This document shows positions 1-4,950 of a stretch of DNA of 6,131 nt, in pieces. This DNA comes from Methanobrevibacter sp. GTDB taxonomy: Archaea > Methanobacteriota > Methanobacteria > Methanobacteriales > Methanobacteriaceae. Each line of letters starts with the position of its first letter. Position 1 is the first letter of the stretch. The stretch is taken from NCBI GenBank assembly GCA_021442885.1, contig JABUVA010000011.1, forward strand, positions 1-6,131. The letters are read 5' to 3'. Made by a program: the position numbers and the translations under genes. A model generated the notes under the pieces. It ran no database searches, was not told the origin of the DNA, and saw only the letters and a program-made list of their open reading frames with translations.

Positions 1-655
1 TAATTTTAGTTCTTTTTTCAAAGGAACTTTTTCCAACAAATAATCCCAGATATTTTTCTATTTTTCCATTTAAAGGTTCATTAGTTGTAAAAAAATAAAA
101 GTTTCTAGAGTTTAAATTAATACACTCTTTAATATCATCATAAATGATTTTAGGAGTTTTTGTTACTGTTAAAGGTTTTTTAAGGATTTTTTCATAATAA
201 ACTTTTTTTAATTGGTAATAACAAGGTTTAGTTATTTTTTCAAAGATTCCTAAAAAGTAAGATATAATTCCAACAATAACAACTAATAAAATATAATTAA
301 TTAAAATTGGGACTGCAGATTGAATTATTATTAAACTAATTCCGGCTGTCATTAAGTTTGGACCTAAAGTAGGGTTTTTTAATAAAAATCCATAAACTAC
401 AGTTATAATAAATAGTACAAATGCACTAATAGCACCAATACTTTTATTTAGAAGTTTAAGAGCTAGATAAGTTTCAACATATCCTGCTACTATTGGTGCA
501 ACAATTAAACCAAAGTTCCAACCAAAGATAGCTATGTTAAAATGTAGAAATAGCATATATGTAACAATTCCAGTTAAACTTCCAATAAGTATACATGCAA
601 ATGCTTTTCCAGTTTCTACTAATTCTTCTATACTAAAATTTAAGTTCATATTCAT
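1..655 (-). CDS. Multi-pass membrane protein with a C-terminal YbjQ-like (UPF0145) segment, 3' end beyond the window
   Basis: Reading the minus strand from ATG at 655-653 gives 218 open codons to the window edge with no stop, so the C-terminus is missing. A short N-terminal amphipathic stretch is followed by about four or five hydrophobic segments (roughly residues 18-38, 41-60, 73-92, 101-115 and 117-138), then a Lys-rich cytosolic part. From about residue 186 the sequence resembles the start of the YbjQ-family protein encoded just upstream: residues 190-212 align without gaps to its residues 5-27 with 9 identities, including TN, KI and the Y.G...G.S pattern. The start codon overlaps the preceding stop (ATGA, 655-652) and no Shine-Dalgarno is visible, so translational coupling is likely. 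A second in-frame ATG lies 6 bases further in. The membrane-anchored YbjQ-domain reading is inference; the function is unknown. Confidence 0.85.
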   Translation of the reverse strand, partial: MNMNLNFSIEELVETGKAFACILIGSLTGIVTYMLFLHFNIAIFGWNFGLIVAPIVAGYVETYLALKLLNKSIGAISAFVLFIITVVYGFLLKNPTLGPNLMTAGISLIIIQSAVPILINYILLVVIVGIISYFLGIFEKITKPCYYQLKKVYYEKILKKPLTVTKTPKIIYDDIKECINLNSRNFYFFTTNEPLNGKIEKYLGLFVGKSSFEKRTKI

Positions 656-975
656 TCGAATTGTATAGCAGTTCCATAGGCACTTACAAGTATTGTATTG
701 CCCATAGTTCCACCAAGATTATCGTAAGAAATTTCAATTCCAATTATGCCATTTGCTCCAAGTTTTTTAGCTTTTTCTTTCATACTTGTAGTACAAATAT
801 CTCTGGCTTTTTCAATTTCCATTTCATATTTTGATGTTCTTCCACCTACTACATCACGAACTCCTGAAAATAAATCTTTATAAACATTTGCACCAATTAA
901 GGATTCTCCGGTAACAATACCTTTGTAACTTATAATTTTCTTATTTTCAAGTGTATTGGTGGATGATAATAACAT
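652..975 (-). CDS. YbjQ/UPF0145 family protein (putative heavy-metal-binding domain)
   Basis: The 107-residue product has the normal length of the YbjQ (UPF0145, formerly DUF74) family and covers it end to end. It shows the N-terminal STNTLE strand, the VTGES...[19 protein letters not shown] core (residues 21-46), the helix with Glu/Ala/Arg around residues 52-60, and the [12 protein letters not shown] motif (69-80) before a final beta strand. The family forms small soluble oligomers. It is called heavy-metal-binding by structural inference only, and its biological role is not established. There is no signal peptide or membrane segment, so it should be cytosolic. It starts 9 bases after the zinc-ribbon gene, with a degenerate ribosome site (GGCGAT, 985-980). 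Its stop overlaps the start of a membrane protein that seems to carry a relative of the same domain, which suggests the two products act together. Confidence 0.93.
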   Translation of the reverse strand: MLLSSTNTLENKKIISYKGIVTGESLIGANVYKDLFSGVRDVVGGRTSKYEMEIEKARDICTTSMKEKAKKLGANGIIGIEISYDNLGGTMGNTILVSAYGTAIQFE

Positions 976-984
976 ATTAATCGC

Positions 985-1176
985 CTATTTTAAAAACATC
1001 ATAATAGCCCATATAATGATAAATATTACAATAACACCAAATAAGATAACTCTTGTTCTTTTATGTTGGCCAAGTTTTTTATCCCAAACTTTTTGACAGT
1101 CAGGGGAGCAAACTAATTCATCTAAAGGTATTGGAGTTCCGCAAATAGGACAATGTTTATGTGGGTCTACAGCCAT
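985..1176 (-). CDS. Small zinc-ribbon membrane protein (DUF2116-like)
   Basis: The 63-residue product has an N-terminal zinc ribbon with four cysteines in a CxxC...CxxxC arrangement (C9, C12, C23, C27). It begins HCPICGTPIP and continues with CSPDC. A basic linker (residues 33-42) leads to one C-terminal hydrophobic helix (about 42-62). The layout matches the small archaeal DUF2116 family of Zn-ribbon proteins and predicts a tail-anchored protein with its zinc ribbon in the cytosol. The ATG at 1176 follows a GGTGA ribosome site by a few bases. The gene lies between tatD and the YbjQ-family gene with gaps of 15 and 9 bases, so it belongs to the same transcript. No function is known; the zinc ribbon could bind protein or nucleic acid at the membrane. 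Confidence 0.9.
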   Translation of the reverse strand: MAVDPHKHCPICGTPIPLDELVCSPDCQKVWDKKLGQHKRTRVILFGVIVIFIIIWAIMMFLK

Positions 1177-1180
1177 AATT

Positions 1181-1185
1181 TCACC
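1181..1185 (-). promoter_or_regulatory. Ribosome binding site of the zinc-ribbon gene
   Basis: GGTGA on the minus strand lies 4 bases before the ATG at 1176, in the 15-base gap after the tatD stop. It matches the anti-Shine-Dalgarno ATCACC of archaeal 16S rRNA and supports this start for a short gene. Confidence 0.75.
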
Positions 1186-1191
1186 ATTTTT

Positions 1192-1980
1192 CTATATTTT
1201 AAAGAATTTTTTTGTTGTTTTTGTAACTTCTTTTCCTAATTTTTCAACATCTTCATTTTTATAATTAGCTATTGTGTTAAGAATATGTGGAAGGTACTTT
1301 GGTTCATTCCTATTTTTTTTAGGTTTATTGTCAAAGTTCTTTGGAATTAAAAAAGGAGCATCAGTTTCAATCATTAATTTATCTGAAGGAATTACACTAA
1401 CTGCCTCCTGTAATGATTTTCCTCTTTTCATATCACAAATCCATCCAGTAACACCAATATAACAACCTAAATCTATATAATTTTCAGCTTCACTTTTAGT
1501 TCCTGTAAAACAATGAATAACAGCTTTTTTAGCTATTTTATCATGTTTTTCTAAAATATTATACATATCTTCATGAGCATCACGTTCATGTAAGAATAAA
1601 GGCATATTAAGCTCTTCAGCTAATTTAATTTGTTTTTCAAACCACTCTCTTTGAACATCTCTTGGAGAAAAGTCTCTGTTATAATCAAGACCACATTCTC
1701 CAATAGCTACAACAGAAGGATTTTCAGCTATTTTTTGAAGTTCATTGAGAGTTTTATCATTACATGTTTTAGCATCATGAGGATGTACACCTGAAGTTGA
1801 ATAAAGGACATCAGGATAATTTAATGCGTATTCACTAGCAATTTGACTAGATTTAACATTTGTTCCGGTTATAATAAATTTAGAAACACCTACTTTTTTG
1901 GCTTCTTCAATGATCTCTTTTCTATCTTTTCTAAAAGATTTATGCATTAGGTTAAGCCCAATATCAATAAGTTTTTCCAA
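1192..1980 (-). CDS. tatD: TatD family metal-dependent hydrolase (DNase-like)
   Basis: The 262-residue product is a full-length TatD-type TIM-barrel hydrolase. Visible family motifs are DIGLNL (6-11), ITGTN (37-41), GVHPHD (64-69), GECGLDYNRDFS (94-105), the H131 segment LHERDAH, HCFTG (156-160), GVTGW (176-180), ETDAP (205-209) and RNEPKYLPHI (224-233). Likely metal or catalytic residues are E95, H131, H156 and D207, by analogy with E. coli TatD. Characterised members are Mg-dependent 3'-5' exonucleases or DNases; despite the name they are not part of Tat transport. DIGLNL and the C-terminal RNEP...LPHI are typical of true TatD rather than YcfH/TatD-like paralogues. The start is TTG at 1980: it follows a GGTGAT ribosome site, and the next in-frame ATG (codon 12) would remove DIGLNL. 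It starts 8 bases after pyrH. The exact substrate is unknown. Confidence 0.95.
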   Translation of the reverse strand: MEKLIDIGLNLMHKSFRKDRKEIIEEAKKVGVSKFIITGTNVKSSQIASEYALNYPDVLYSTSGVHPHDAKTCNDKTLNELQKIAENPSVVAIGECGLDYNRDFSPRDVQREWFEKQIKLAEELNMPLFLHERDAHEDMYNILEKHDKIAKKAVIHCFTGTKSEAENYIDLGCYIGVTGWICDMKRGKSLQEAVSVIPSDKLMIETDAPFLIPKNFDNKPKKNRNEPKYLPHILNTIANYKNEDVEKLGKEVTKTTKKFFKI

Positions 1981-1983
1981 TTT

Positions 1984-1989
1984 ATCACC
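1984..1989 (-). promoter_or_regulatory. Ribosome binding site of tatD (supports a TTG start)
   Basis: GGTGAT on the minus strand sits 3 bases before the TTG at 1980 and overlaps the pyrH stop codon (TAG, 1991-1989). It is fully complementary to the ATCACC of archaeal 16S rRNA, which argues for the unusual TTG start over the downstream ATG. Confidence 0.7.
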
Positions 1990-2663
1990 TAAGATATAAT
2001 TTTAGTTCCAATATCTTCTCCATCAATAGCTTTTTTAAGGTTTTCAACTTCAAATCCATTAGCTATTATGGTTTCAAGTGAAGATCTTTTTATCATTTGA
2101 ATTGCAGTCATATCAAAGATTTCATAAGTTCCAGCTTTATTTTCTTTTCCACTTATAAGTTCCATTATTCCGTCAGCAGTAATTTCTTTAATTAGTTTTG
2201 CATCTTTATATTTATTTGGATCTTTATCAAACATACCATCAACAGAGGTTAAGTTTATAAGTTTATCTGCTTGAACATAATCTGCTAAGATTGCAGACAC
2301 TGCATCAGTACTGTGTCCAGGTTCAGTTCCTCCCATAACAATAATCTTGCCATAGGCAGAATATTCTTCAGCTTCTTGGAAGTTTTGAGGAATTTTATGA
2401 TAAGCATAATCTCCAAGGGAGGATAATAATATTCTAGCATTAATTCTTGTAACTTCAATTCCAATATCGTCGCACTGTGCTTCACCAGCACCTAACTCAC
2501 GAACCAGTCCAATGTAATCTCTTGCAGGTTTTCCCCCACCAACTACAATAAATAGTTCGTGTTCTTTGGATAATGATTTTAAGACTTCACTATATTCTTG
2601 GAATTTTGTAGAGTCATATTCTTTTAAAAGAATTGATCCACCAATTGCAACAACTATTTTCAT
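1989..2663 (-). CDS. pyrH: Uridylate (UMP) kinase, archaeal type
   Basis: The enzyme phosphorylates UMP to UDP with ATP in pyrimidine nucleotide synthesis, in the cytosol. The 224-residue product is a complete amino acid kinase fold of the short archaeal PyrH type. It shows the N-terminal phosphate-binding [10 protein letters not shown] (1-10), [12 protein letters not shown] (40-51), the D66-I67-G68-I69-E70-V71-T72-R73 segment before an alpha helix, [14 protein letters not shown] (111-124) for UMP binding, and [13 protein letters not shown] (137-149) for the nucleotide. It resembles the Pyrococcus furiosus enzyme over its whole length, from memory. It is a homohexamer in characterised members. 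The ATG at 2663 has a well-placed GGTGA site, and pyrH is the first gene of the operon that runs to the window edge. The related isopentenyl phosphate kinase is less likely because of the length and the GGTxPGHxTDAV motif. Confidence 0.96.
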   Translation of the reverse strand: MKIVVAIGGSILLKEYDSTKFQEYSEVLKSLSKEHELFIVVGGGKPARDYIGLVRELGAGEAQCDDIGIEVTRINARILLSSLGDYAYHKIPQNFQEAEEYSAYGKIIVMGGTEPGHSTDAVSAILADYVQADKLINLTSVDGMFDKDPNKYKDAKLIKEITADGIMELISGKENKAGTYEIFDMTAIQMIKRSSLETIIANGFEVENLKKAIDGEDIGTKIIS

Positions 2664-2670
2664 TAAATAT

Positions 2671-2675
2671 TCACC
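2671..2675 (-). promoter_or_regulatory. Ribosome binding site of pyrH
   Basis: GGTGA on the minus strand lies 7 bases before the ATG at 2663. It is a standard methanogen site and confirms the start. Confidence 0.75.
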
Positions 2676-2696
2676 ATATATATTATATCTTCAAGT

Positions 2697-2713
2697 TAAT
2701 ATTTAAATTTTAA
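2697..2713 (-). promoter_or_regulatory. Candidate TATA box of the pyrH operon
   Basis: On the minus strand this reads AAAATTTAAATATTAA, an A-rich BRE-like start followed by a TATA-like core (TTTAAATAT, 2707-2699). Transcription would begin about 25 bases downstream, near 2675-2680, giving a very short leader next to the GGTGA site. The surroundings are AT-rich throughout, so a second possible TATA element (GATATAATATAT, about 2690-2678) cannot be excluded. This assignment rests on position and composition only. Confidence 0.4.
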
Positions 2714-2832
2714 TTTTTAATGTAGCTATTGGGATTGTTGTCCATTTTATTCTTAGGATTTTAATTCCTATTTTTATATTAATTAATTGTTATTATAAAT
2801 TTCTTATAAAAAATTTTAAGTATATTATATTT

Positions 2833-2856
2833 TAAAAAAAGAAAGAAGAAGAGAAT
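2833..2856 (-). terminator. Pyrimidine/oligo-T transcription terminator after the MATE gene
   Basis: Immediately after the TAA of the transporter gene, the minus strand runs through a nearly pure pyrimidine tract (TTCTCTTCTTCTTTC) ending in seven consecutive T (2840-2834). Archaeal RNA polymerase terminates at such T-runs without needing a hairpin. The remaining 2664-2832 stretch holds further A/T-rich sequence, weak dyads and the pyrH promoter, and no gene. Confidence 0.6.
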
Positions 2857-4254
2857 TTAAGCTTTTTCTGGTTTTCCAAAAAGCCGTTTACATTCTCTTA
2901 GGAATAATCCTGCCCATCCAAATCCAATCATTGATCCTATGAAACCACCTATAATTATACCTATGTATATTCCAGTATATCCTAATCCAAGTACAATTCC
3001 TAGGAAATAAGCTATTATAACTTCTGCTAGTAATGATCGGATAACGGTGATTGCTAGTGCAGTTGTACCTTTTCCTACACCTTGGAACATACAACCTCCA
3101 GCTATACCAAATGGTGCAAATACCACGAAGAATATCATTATTCTCATTACTTCCACTATTTGTGGCGCTAATCCTGCTGTTTCAGCAGAGTAGGTAAATA
3201 ACAATGAAAGTTGAGGTGCAAATATATATATTAGTATTCCTATAATCACTGATACTAAAAATCCAAGTTTCACAGTGTATGAAAAGGAAATTTCCATCTT
3301 TTTATAGTTACGGGCTCCGTATGATGCTCCAGCTACTGTTAAAAGAGCAGTACCTAATCCTATTAGAGGTATCAATGCCATTTGAATAATTCTCATAGTT
3401 GCAGTATAGACAGCTACTTGTGTTGTTGATGCAACCATTACAAGCATTGCATTTACACCCATTACAAGAGCAGACATTACTATTTGTTCTATTGTTGATG
3501 GGATAGCTACTTTACAGATTTCTACTAGTATGAATTTACTTGCTTTAAATCTATGAAAATCTAAATCCATGTATATGTCTTTTTTTACCCAAATCCAATA
3601 GCCTATTACTATACAAGGAATAAATGCAGATATAATTGTTGCCCATGCTGCTCCGGCCATTCCCATATTTAGTGTATATATGAAAATAGGGTCTAAGATA
3701 ATGTTAATTACTGCTGTAATAGCTACTGCAACTGTTGCTCTATTTACATCACCTTCAGATCTTAAAATCGCTGTTAATGTTGTTGAAAAGAGAAATACTA
3801 TCATCAGACCAAATATTACATATGAATATGGTAGTGCATAACTCATTGTTGATGCTCCTCCCATTAATGTAATAAGTGTAGGCATTATTGGTATGATTAT
3901 TATAGGGATGGCAATACTTATTATAAATGTTATTAGAAGTGAATGTAATGCTGCATTATTTGCAACATCTTTCTTTTTAGCTCCAATAGCTCTTGCAATA
4001 ATTGAATTAGCACCAGCACCAATTCCATTTGAAAGTCCCACAATTATCATGAATAATGGTGTAACAAAACCAATTGCTGCTAAAGCATCTGCTCCAAGTC
4101 CTGCTACCCATATACTATCTGCAAGATTATAAATCATAATTAAAATCATTGATAGTATCATCGGAAGTGCTAATTTTCTAATAGCTCTTTTAGGTTCTCC
4201 TCTAATAATATCAATATTTTTTGTTTTTTCTTCTTTTGCGTTGGCTTCAGCCAT
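2857..4254 (-). CDS. MATE family multidrug/Na+ (or H+) antiporter
   Basis: The 465-residue product is a full-length multi-pass membrane exporter of the MATE family, normally 12 helices in two six-helix halves. Such pumps expel cationic or aromatic compounds in exchange for Na+ or H+. Visible signatures are the TM1 region with YNLADSIWVAGLG (Asp46), the ARAIGAKKKDVANN loop (87-100), LRSEGD (164-169), and N184...D188 in NIILDPIFIY. D46, N184 and D188 correspond by position and spacing to the cation-site residues of Pyrococcus MATE (D41, N180, D184). The second half carries VAGASYGARNY (307-317) and GMFQGVGKG-like CMFQGVGKG (388-396). The open frame extends to 4287, but I place the start at ATG 4254 because GGAGG lies 6 bases upstream and the extension would sit inside marR. 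It overlaps marR by 8 bp and is probably controlled by it. The drug specificity is unknown. Confidence 0.95.
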   Translation of the reverse strand: MAEANAKEEKTKNIDIIRGEPKRAIRKLALPMILSMILIMIYNLADSIWVAGLGADALAAIGFVTPLFMIIVGLSNGIGAGANSIIARAIGAKKKDVANNAALHSLLITFIISIAIPIIIIPIMPTLITLMGGASTMSYALPYSYVIFGLMIVFLFSTTLTAILRSEGDVNRATVAVAITAVINIILDPIFIYTLNMGMAGAAWATIISAFIPCIVIGYWIWVKKDIYMDLDFHRFKASKFILVEICKVAIPSTIEQIVMSALVMGVNAMLVMVASTTQVAVYTATMRIIQMALIPLIGLGTALLTVAGASYGARNYKKMEISFSYTVKLGFLVSVIIGILIYIFAPQLSLLFTYSAETAGLAPQIVEVMRIMIFFVVFAPFGIAGGCMFQGVGKGTTALAITVIRSLLAEVIIAYFLGIVLGLGYTGIYIGIIIGGFIGSMIGFGWAGLFLRECKRLFGKPEKA

Positions 4255-4702
4255 CAGAATCCTCCATTTTATTAGTTTGAATTGCATTATTAGCTATTTC
4301 TCTTAATATTTCTTTTAAATCTTCTTTAGAAATATTAATGTTTTCACTAATTGTTTTTTCCCATTCATCATTTATTTCAATAAGTTTTTTAGCTATTTTT
4401 TCTCCATCTTTATTTAAGGAAATGCAGTATTTTCTACGATTGTTTTCATCTATTTCTTTATAGATTAATTTTGCATCTTCTAATTTTCTAATTCCTCGAG
4501 CCACTGCACCTTTATCAATTTTATAATGATTTGCTATATCTTCTTGACATGATTTTTCATTATATAATAAATAAATTAAAAATGGTGTTTGCCCAGCTGT
4601 TATACATTCTTTTTCAAGTATTTTATTGAAAAATATGATTTGCTGTTGTTTAACTATTGAAAAATATGCTGTTAAGGGAATATTATCATTTTTATAAACC
4701 AT
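4247..4702 (-). CDS. MarR family winged-helix transcriptional regulator
   Basis: The 151-residue product has the usual length and organisation of MarR repressors. N-terminal helices serve for dimerisation (about 1-35). A winged helix-turn-helix follows (about 36-98), with ITAGQTPFLIYLL, QEDIANHYKIDKGAVARGIRKLEDAKLI (recognition helix about 64-79) and a wing EIDENNRRKYCISL. C-terminal helices complete the dimer interface (about 99-145). MarR dimers bind palindromic operators and usually repress their own promoter and an adjacent efflux pump until a phenolic or drug ligand releases them. Its stop overlaps the MATE gene by 8 bp, so the two are co-transcribed and probably co-translated. I chose ATG 4702 because GTGAT (4711-4707) fits as its ribosome site; the open frame extends 3 codons to a GTG at 4711, which would use that same GTG. 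Several dyads upstream (4736-4839) are plausible operators. The ligand is unknown. Confidence 0.93.
   Translation of the reverse strand: MVYKNDNIPLTAYFSIVKQQQIIFFNKILEKECITAGQTPFLIYLLYNEKSCQEDIANHYKIDKGAVARGIRKLEDAKLIYKEIDENNRRKYCISLNKDGEKIAKKLIEINDEWEKTISENINISKEDLKEILREIANNAIQTNKMEDSDG
4261..4265 (-). promoter_or_regulatory. Strong ribosome binding site that fixes the MATE start
   Basis: GGAGG on the minus strand lies inside the 3' end of marR, 6 bases before ATG 4254. The longer candidate start at 4287 has no such site, so the 465-codon gene is preferred over the 476-codon one. Confidence 0.8.
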
Positions 4703-4706
4703 AAAA

Positions 4707-4711
4707 ATCAC
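4707..4711 (-). promoter_or_regulatory. Ribosome binding site supporting the ATG start of marR
   Basis: GTGAT on the minus strand sits 4 bases before ATG 4702 and matches part of the ATCAC anti-Shine-Dalgarno. The first base triplet of this site is the alternative GTG start, so the GTG is more likely part of the ribosome site than an initiation codon. Confidence 0.5.
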
Positions 4712-4735
4712 AATATCTTATTTTTAAAGCTTTTT

Positions 4736-4761
4736 TATAAATTTATTAAGTATAAATTTAT
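4736..4761. repeat. Two direct copies of TATAAATTTAT, 15 bp apart
   Basis: The 11-base, nearly self-complementary TATAAATTTAT occurs at 4736-4746 and again at 4751-4761; the second copy extends to the perfect 12-bp palindrome TATAAATTTATA (4751-4762). They lie 34-60 bases upstream of the marR start and may be TATA elements, operator half-sites or both. In sequence this AT-rich, chance repetition remains possible. Confidence 0.5.
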
Positions 4762-4767
4762 AAGTTG

Positions 4768-4791
4768 TTATTTATTGTATTCAATATATAA
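4768..4791. promoter_or_regulatory. 24-bp dyad overlapping a candidate marR TATA box
   Basis: TATTG (4773-4777) and CAATA (4782-4786) are perfect inverted arms around TATT. After one mismatched pair, four more pairs extend the symmetry to 4768-4791. On the minus strand the right half reads ATTTATATATTG (4792-4781), a good archaeal TATA box for marR, with transcription expected to start near 4760. A repressor bound here would block TBP, so this is a possible MarR autoregulatory site. The role is inferred from position only. Confidence 0.45.
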
Positions 4792-4808
4792 ATGTTGTCA
4801 ATGCAACT

Positions 4809-4837
4809 GTTGTATAATCAATAATTGATGTAACAAC
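4809..4837. promoter_or_regulatory. 29-bp interrupted palindrome, candidate MarR operator
   Basis: Left arm GTTGT-nnn-ATCAAT (4809-4822), a central A (4823), and right arm ATTGAT-nnn-ACAAC (4824-4837) form a nearly exact inverted repeat: 11 of 14 base pairs match, and only the three spacer pairs differ. Length and symmetry fit a homodimeric winged-helix repressor. It lies just upstream of the likely marR TATA box. Another GTTG...CAAC dyad (4794-4807) adjoins it. It is assigned to MarR only by proximity. Confidence 0.5.
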
Positions 4838-4897
4838 TTTGAATATTTTATAAAACATATTGAAAAGGAAAGTTATTTACTTTAATTTTTTATTTTT

Positions 4898-4934
4898 AAA
4901 TAAAAATTAATAAGGATAATTATTTATTAATTTT
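4898..4934 (-). terminator. Hairpin terminator candidate after the pseudomurein-binding protein gene
   Basis: AAAATTAATAA (4903-4913) and TTATTAATTTT (4924-4934) are a perfect 11-bp inverted repeat around a 10-base loop. On the minus strand the second arm ends in a T-run continuing as TATTT. It begins 17 bases past the stop of the upstream gene at 4951. The stem is entirely A/T, so the T-rich tail may matter more than the hairpin. Confidence 0.5.
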
Positions 4935-4950
4935 GATATTTAACTGTAAT

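Noticed and set aside
1274..1462. 62-codon open frame on the plus strand
   Set aside because: It lies entirely antisense to the TatD gene, has no ribosome site or family likeness, and is a by-product of the AT-rich coding frame.
1192..1980. Possible link of the tatD gene to twin-arginine protein export
   Set aside because: No tatA, tatB or tatC is present, and TatD family members are nucleases not required for Tat export.
2285..2491. 68-codon minus-strand frame inside pyrH
   Set aside because: It is a shifted frame within a clearly conserved kinase gene and has no independent support.
2754..2770. Small dyad TAGGA...TCCTA between pyrH and the MATE gene, followed by T-rich sequence on the plus strand
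   Set aside because: The arms are only 5 bp and no plus-strand gene ends there. On the minus strand it lacks a T-run, so it is probably chance in AT-rich DNA.
2664..2856. Possible small RNA or riboswitch in the pyrH upstream gap
   Set aside because: There is no stable GC-containing structure; the gap is explained by an oligo-T terminator, a TATA-like element and a ribosome site.
2888..3094. 68-codon minus-strand frame inside the MATE gene
   Set aside because: It is a shifted reading of an intact transporter frame with no ribosome site or recognisable domain.
3893..4132. 79-codon open frame on the plus strand with a hydrophobic product
   Set aside because: It is antisense to the MATE gene, and its hydrophobicity follows from the membrane-protein codons on the other strand.
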